Origin: Candidatus Poribacteria bacterium
GTDB lineage: Bacteria > Poribacteria > WGA-4E > PCPOR2b
Assembly: GCA_003635265.1 (NCBI GenBank)
Contig: PYIZ01000029.1
Coordinates: forward strand, 142,845-195,681
Length of the DNA: 52,837 nt
Direction: 5' to 3'
How positions within the stretch are numbered: position 1 is the first letter of the stretch; each line of letters starts with the position of its first letter. Below are positions 49,329 through 52,837 of the stretch, one piece after another. A program made the position numbers and the translations under genes. Below the pieces are notes generated by a model. That model was not told where the DNA came from and made no database searches. It saw nothing but the letters and a program-made list of their open reading frames with translations.

Positions 49329-52064
49329 TCACTGAATTGGCGAGGGAATTGTATACGGCTCGTGTCCAAACACTATCTGTCCGTTGAACATCACGGGGCG
49401 GTTTTTCGATGCGTCCTTTGAAATTTGCCAAAGTTGACCGTTGGTTTCGTAAAGGATTGCTGAACCGTCAGGCAACCAAACCGGCTTTTCGCCGCCGTAG
49501 CGGGTCAATTGTTGGGCGTTCGGTTTTCCTTCTGGACCCAATTCAACAAGCCAAATCTGGCGATGCTGTCCCTCTGCGCGGGAAAAGACGAGGAGATTCG
49601 GATCTGATGGGGACCATGCAGGTTCTGCATCGTCTTCGGGTCCTATGCTGATGGGTTCAACACGCCCGCTTATATAAGAGTAGCTATAAATGTTCCGGTC
49701 CGTACCGGCTTCTGGATTTTCGATACTTCCCTTTGTGCTGTATGCTAGCAGTTCTCCAGTTGGGTTCCATGCGGGTGTAAACATCTCTTGTGCTGTCGAG
49801 GGGATAGGGATTTCTTCCTGACTCGCAATATGTCGAATATATATGTGTTGCCGCTCCATCTCCTGTCTCGCGAACGCGATGTATGCGCCATCCGGCGAGA
49901 TGGTTACATCGGTTGCTAGTTCACGGTTGGTAAGCAACAGTCTGCCCTGCGGAGCATCTGAATCGTGGAGGATGACATTTCCCTCTAGGTCTAGACGGGT
50001 CAATCTGCCATCCAAAGAAACGGTTGGTCGTCTACCCGCTGCCAACGGTTGTTGTATGCCAATCGTCGGCATACATTCCCAGATGATGTCGTCAAAGCTG
50101 TAGTAAAGCAGGGCGTTTAGCGGGGATGTTTCCGGTTCATCGGGGTTCCGTTGTTGTGGCTGCTGCTCAAGTCGTTTCAGTTGTTCAAGCGCTTCAGGTG
50201 TTGGTTCAAAGTCTTTTCGGGTCTGCAATTTCCAACCGGTTCCGACCGCTTCAAAACGGAAGCGAACACCCTGAGTCCAATAGCACCACTCCTCAATTTG
50301 GCGTCCGAAACGGGTAAATTGGAAAACATCTTCGGGCACACCATATTGAAGTTTAATCTCGGAGCGACCACCATCCTCGATTTCGGCAATATTACCCTCT
50401 ACATCAATGTACATAGCGGAGATTTCGATATCGATGTGGGGTGTGATGTGGTCTGAAAACACAGAGACCTGTTGTAGATCTTTGCTGCGGACAGGATGTC
50501 GCGTGCCGTAGATACCAACACCATCCTGTAAACCCGATTTTCGATCTCCGTCAAGGTCGATAACCGCCATAACGTAGTAATCTCCCGGTGGTATCGAAAC
50601 CTCATAGTGTCCATCGTCCTCCAGATTTAAGGAGATTGCAACTGGTGACCGAAAGTCAGGCGTCTCTGAAATCGAGAGGATTCCTTCCTTAAATACTTTT
50701 CCATCCCACCGAATTTGACCGGAGATACCGCCACTACTGTCTTGGCTCAAGTCGATAGCACCTTCAGCAACTGCTTCTAGTTGTCCATCCGCGTTATACC
50801 GTGCACTGACGAAAATTGTAATTTCAGGGTTTGGTCCTGCCGCTACGGTCAATGCAGATGGGGGAGCGGTTGTGATATCGGCAGTACCATAGCCCCCAAG
50901 CCCATCTCCTAGGCTATATCCGCCATCACCGTCCACATCGACATTTGCTATGAGATAGTAATCTCCCGGCGGAAGTTGAAGATTGAATTTTCCATCCTCA
51001 CTCACTCTAGTTTGATAACCCTCTTTGAACAGCGCTGCCTCCTGAGAAGCTTGGATAACACCCCCTTTAAATGACTGTCTTGTCCATCTGACCTTACCGG
51101 TAAGCTGTGCTGTTGCCATGCCAGCGAGATCCACCTGCATCTCAGATCCATCCATCGGAACGACCTGCCCACTCATTGTCTGTTTTCCTGTGATTGCGAT
51201 CTGAAGGTCTGAGACGAATTGGTTGGGCCGAACCAATACAGGTTGAGGAAACGCTTGGGATTCGCGCAGATCGGTAACACCGTAGATGCCGAGCGCATCT
51301 CCTGCATCAAAAAGATGGGTGTTATCACTGTCGATGATTGCCATCAAGTAATACTTTCCGGGCGGCAGACTGAGTGTGAAACTGCCATCTGCAGCAACCT
51401 GCGTTTCTCCGGCGCGGTATTTCCATGACAGATCTGTGTAGGCAAAGACAAGTGCGTTTGCGAACGATTCTTGTCCCTCATACGTCACTTGTCCCTTGAT
51501 GCCAGACGAAATCAACTCCAATGCTGATTTGAATTGGTCAAATGGGTCCTCTTGGTAGTCAGATAGGGAGACAATTTGGTCCTGTCCGTCAACCTTCTGC
51601 ATTCTTGCTGTGATAATAATATCAAGTCCTCTAATCACTTGACGATCTGCGACCTTGACGACCTGTTTCTGTTGGTTTGAATCATTCCAGTTTGTTATGC
51701 CAAAAATTCCCATGCCGTCACCAATATCAAATTTGCCGGAGCGATTCAAATCCACAAAAGCAACAAGGTAATAACTTCCTGCCTCAACACGGACCTCGAA
51801 TTCACCGCTGTTTAACTGTGTTACGCCGGTGTAGAGATGCTTTAAGCCTTCATCCTTGTAGACCTGTACAGTTGTCTGCGATAGATCTTGTCCGTCCCAA
51901 ATTACTCTCCCCTTGAGTCCACTCGTTGCGCGTTCGGCAAAGTCTTCGATCATTTCTTCAGCGGTTTCGACTGGAGTGGATTGTTGCGCCCAAATCTGGT
52001 TATTAGAAAGCGCAATGAATATGACGGCTATCGAAAATATGAGCCAACCTCGACGCGGTTGCAT
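49329..52064 (-). CDS. Exported protein with four Ca-binding-like beta-sandwich repeats and a TolB/WD40-like propeller
   Basis: 911 residues. Signal peptide 1-26 (ends QIWAQ). Four repeats follow, each with a G(K/Q)(V/I)xW or similar start, a GxYYLxAxxDxD-x-D or D-L-N-R-S-G type EF-hand/dockerin-like loop (Asp105, about 243, 373 and 498) and a D-G-x-G-I-Y/F-G end. A helical linker precedes a C-terminal propeller (about 680-900) with PDG, WNPTGELLAYS and WSPSDPNLLVFS blades, as in TolB/PD40 proteins. A secreted or periplasmic sugar- or protein-binding role is likely. AGGAGG precedes the ATG. No enzymatic residues are visible. Confidence 0.8.
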   Translation of the reverse strand: MQPRRGWLIFSIAVIFIALSNNQIWAQQSTPVETAEEMIEDFAERATSGLKGRVIWDGQDLSQTTVQVYKDEGLKHLYTGVTQLNSGEFEVRVEAGSYYLVAFVDLNRSGKFDIGDGMGIFGITNWNDSNQQKQVVKVADRQVIRGLDIIITARMQKVDGQDQIVSLSDYQEDPFDQFKSALELISSGIKGQVTYEGQESFANALVFAYTDLSWKYRAGETQVAADGSFTLSLPPGKYYLMAIIDSDNTHLFDAGDALGIYGVTDLRESQAFPQPVLVRPNQFVSDLQIAITGKQTMSGQVVPMDGSEMQVDLAGMATAQLTGKVRWTRQSFKGGVIQASQEAALFKEGYQTRVSEDGKFNLQLPPGDYYLIANVDVDGDGGYSLGDGLGGYGTADITTAPPSALTVAAGPNPEITIFVSARYNADGQLEAVAEGAIDLSQDSSGGISGQIRWDGKVFKEGILSISETPDFRSPVAISLNLEDDGHYEVSIPPGDYYVMAVIDLDGDRKSGLQDGVGIYGTRHPVRSKDLQQVSVFSDHITPHIDIEISAMYIDVEGNIAEIEDGGRSEIKLQYGVPEDVFQFTRFGRQIEEWCYWTQGVRFRFEAVGTGWKLQTRKDFEPTPEALEQLKRLEQQPQQRNPDEPETSPLNALLYYSFDDIIWECMPTIGIQQPLAAGRRPTVSLDGRLTRLDLEGNVILHDSDAPQGRLLLTNRELATDVTISPDGAYIAFARQEMERQHIYIRHIASQEEIPIPSTAQEMFTPAWNPTGELLAYSTKGSIENPEAGTDRNIYSYSYISGRVEPISIGPEDDAEPAWSPSDPNLLVFSRAEGQHRQIWLVELGPEGKPNAQQLTRYGGEKPVWLPDGSAILYETNGQLWQISKDASKNRPVMFNGQIVFGHEPYTIPSPIQ

Positions 52065-52187
52065 TTTTTCCTCCTGCTAATGCAATTCTGGATTGACTGC
52101 TCCCAAAGTTGAAACATTGGGATTCTTAATAGACTGATTGGTAGACATTTTTATCTCCATGCTATTTTCTTGCTTCAGCGATTCTGG

Positions 52188-52206
52188 CCTCATGTTGCAG
52201 GTGAGG
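52188..52206 (-). other. Hairpin in the 3' flank of tnpB, possible omega-RNA/right-end part
   Basis: On the minus strand CCTCA and TGAGG flank CCTGCAACA about 25 bases past the tnpB stop, followed by GAATCGCTGAAGC. Hairpins near this place in IS200/IS605-type elements contribute to the right end and the omega RNA. The exact right end is not determined. Confidence 0.4.
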
Positions 52207-52230
52207 ACTTACCAAATCTCCACAAGCGTT

Positions 52231-52837
52231 TTAAGTCTCCGTGTGTCCCACGGCGACGGTTCTGAGGTTTATCGCAGCGTTAAGGTCTCTGTCTTGGGTA
52301 TGCCCACAATCGCTGCAATGGTACGTCCTATCCGATAGCGACAGGTCTTTGTCTTTTGCCCCACAAGCCGAGCACGTCTTACTGCTTGGGTAGAAGGTGT
52401 CTGCCTCTACAATTTTAACGCCTATCCGTTCTGCTTTGTATGCAAGCATCGTGAGAAAACTGGATAGCGAAGCGTCCGATAATGCCTTTGCAAGTCTGTG
52501 GTTTTTTAACATACCTGCAACATTTAGCGACTCAATCCCAATACGACTCGCACCATTGACAATAGCCGTTGTTGCTTGGTGTTGGGCATCTTGTCGGATA
52601 CAGGTGATTCGGTAGTGTAGCTTGGCAATCTTGGAGTTCGTCTTATGCCAATTGCTACTGCCTTTTTGCCGACGGCTTAACTGACGTTGCAGCCGTTTTA
52701 GCTTCCGCTCGTAACGATTTAAGGCTTTGGGGTTTTCGTGGTATACACCTTCGGACGTGACCGCTAAGTGCTTGATACCTACGTCAATACCAACAACAGG
52801 TTTATCACGGTTGTCAGGTGTCGGATCATTGGTAAAA
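52231..52837 (-). CDS. tnpB: IS200/IS605-family TnpB, C-terminal part (runs off right edge)
   Basis: The frame stays open from the stop at 52231 to the right edge. RuvC-I reads VVGIDVGIKHLAVTSEG with the catalytic Asp, RuvC-II IGIESLNVAG with Glu, and RuvC-III TQDRDLNAAINL with Asp. A zinc-ribbon CSACGAKDKDLSLSDRTYHCSDC lies between II and III. All three catalytic acids are intact, so the nuclease may be active. TnpB is the RNA-guided nuclease of these elements; its omega RNA overlaps the gene's 3' end. No tnpA is visible in the window. The N-terminus lies beyond the edge. Confidence 0.92.
   Translation of the reverse strand, partial: FTNDPTPDNRDKPVVGIDVGIKHLAVTSEGVYHENPKALNRYERKLKRLQRQLSRRQKGSSNWHKTNSKIAKLHYRITCIRQDAQHQATTAIVNGASRIGIESLNVAGMLKNHRLAKALSDASLSSFLTMLAYKAERIGVKIVEADTFYPSSKTCSACGAKDKDLSLSDRTYHCSDCGHTQDRDLNAAINLRTVAVGHTET

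Noticed and set aside
49021..49431. 136-codon minus-strand frame overlapping the propeller protein gene
   Set aside because: No domain, no good ribosome site and overlap with a strong gene. It may include decayed sequence, but a functional gene is not supported.
52231..52837. Cas12-type CRISPR nuclease
   Set aside because: The size, Zn ribbon and IS605 flank fit TnpB, and no CRISPR array is nearby.
1..52837. tRNA, rRNA or prophage structural genes
   Set aside because: None were recognised on either strand.

Overview
The window looks like a Gram-negative bacterium of Candidatus Poribacteria type, or a related Planctomycetes/Latescibacteria-like lineage. The evidence is the presence of TonB-receptor and other outer-membrane barrel proteins, lipoproteins, a planctomycete-style cytochrome c protein, a creatininase / enolase-superfamily / amidohydrolase / aldo-keto reductase cluster, a Gfo/Idh/MocA dehydrogenase, and many short dispersed palindromes. 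This placement is an inference from gene content; no rRNA or marker gene is present. I see no tRNA, rRNA or CRISPR array.

Layout. 1-3005 (minus): the 5' part of a diheme cytochrome c protein, then a stand-alone reverse transcriptase with a helical-repeat C-terminus. 3125-7184 (minus): a four-gene catabolic cluster. 7339-15320 (plus): an ECF sigma factor, a lipoprotein, a TonB-dependent receptor, a ZAS-type anti-sigma factor, and a very unusual secreted protein with two caspase folds followed by outer-membrane-like repeats and a barrel-like end. 15371-31170 (minus): a defence island. Its core is a PLD-SNF2 helicase and an Eco57I-type adenine methylase. Between and beside them sit three cargo modules: HD phosphohydrolase + YwgA-like + NDT-fold protein; GNAT-PIN-ASCH fusion + ASCH protein; RecF-like ATPase + TOPRIM protein + truncated RecG/AlbA-like HATPase. 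31174-36183 (minus): cupin, degenerate superoxide-reductase-like protein, NTF2-like protein, membrane protein, RarA, thiamine-binding protein and a PLP enzyme. 36219-40189: RND pump and inositol monophosphatase. 40223-47615: three tandem paralogous TPR lipoproteins. 47735-52064: an oxidoreductase and a four-repeat Ca-binding-like beta-sandwich/propeller protein. 52231 to the right edge: an IS200/IS605-type tnpB.

The most striking signal is in the defence island. Decayed copies of the 3' end of the methylase gene occur at 21663-21762, 24380-24400 and 31087-31166. Together with the native 3' end at 24470-24558, one lies directly upstream of the first gene of each cargo module. Two modules also share a near-identical promoter. 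This suggests a cargo-exchange site built on the methylase 3' end. The second notable system is the sigma/receptor/anti-sigma/double-caspase operon, and the third is the GNAT-PIN-ASCH + ASCH pair, which I cannot match to a described system.
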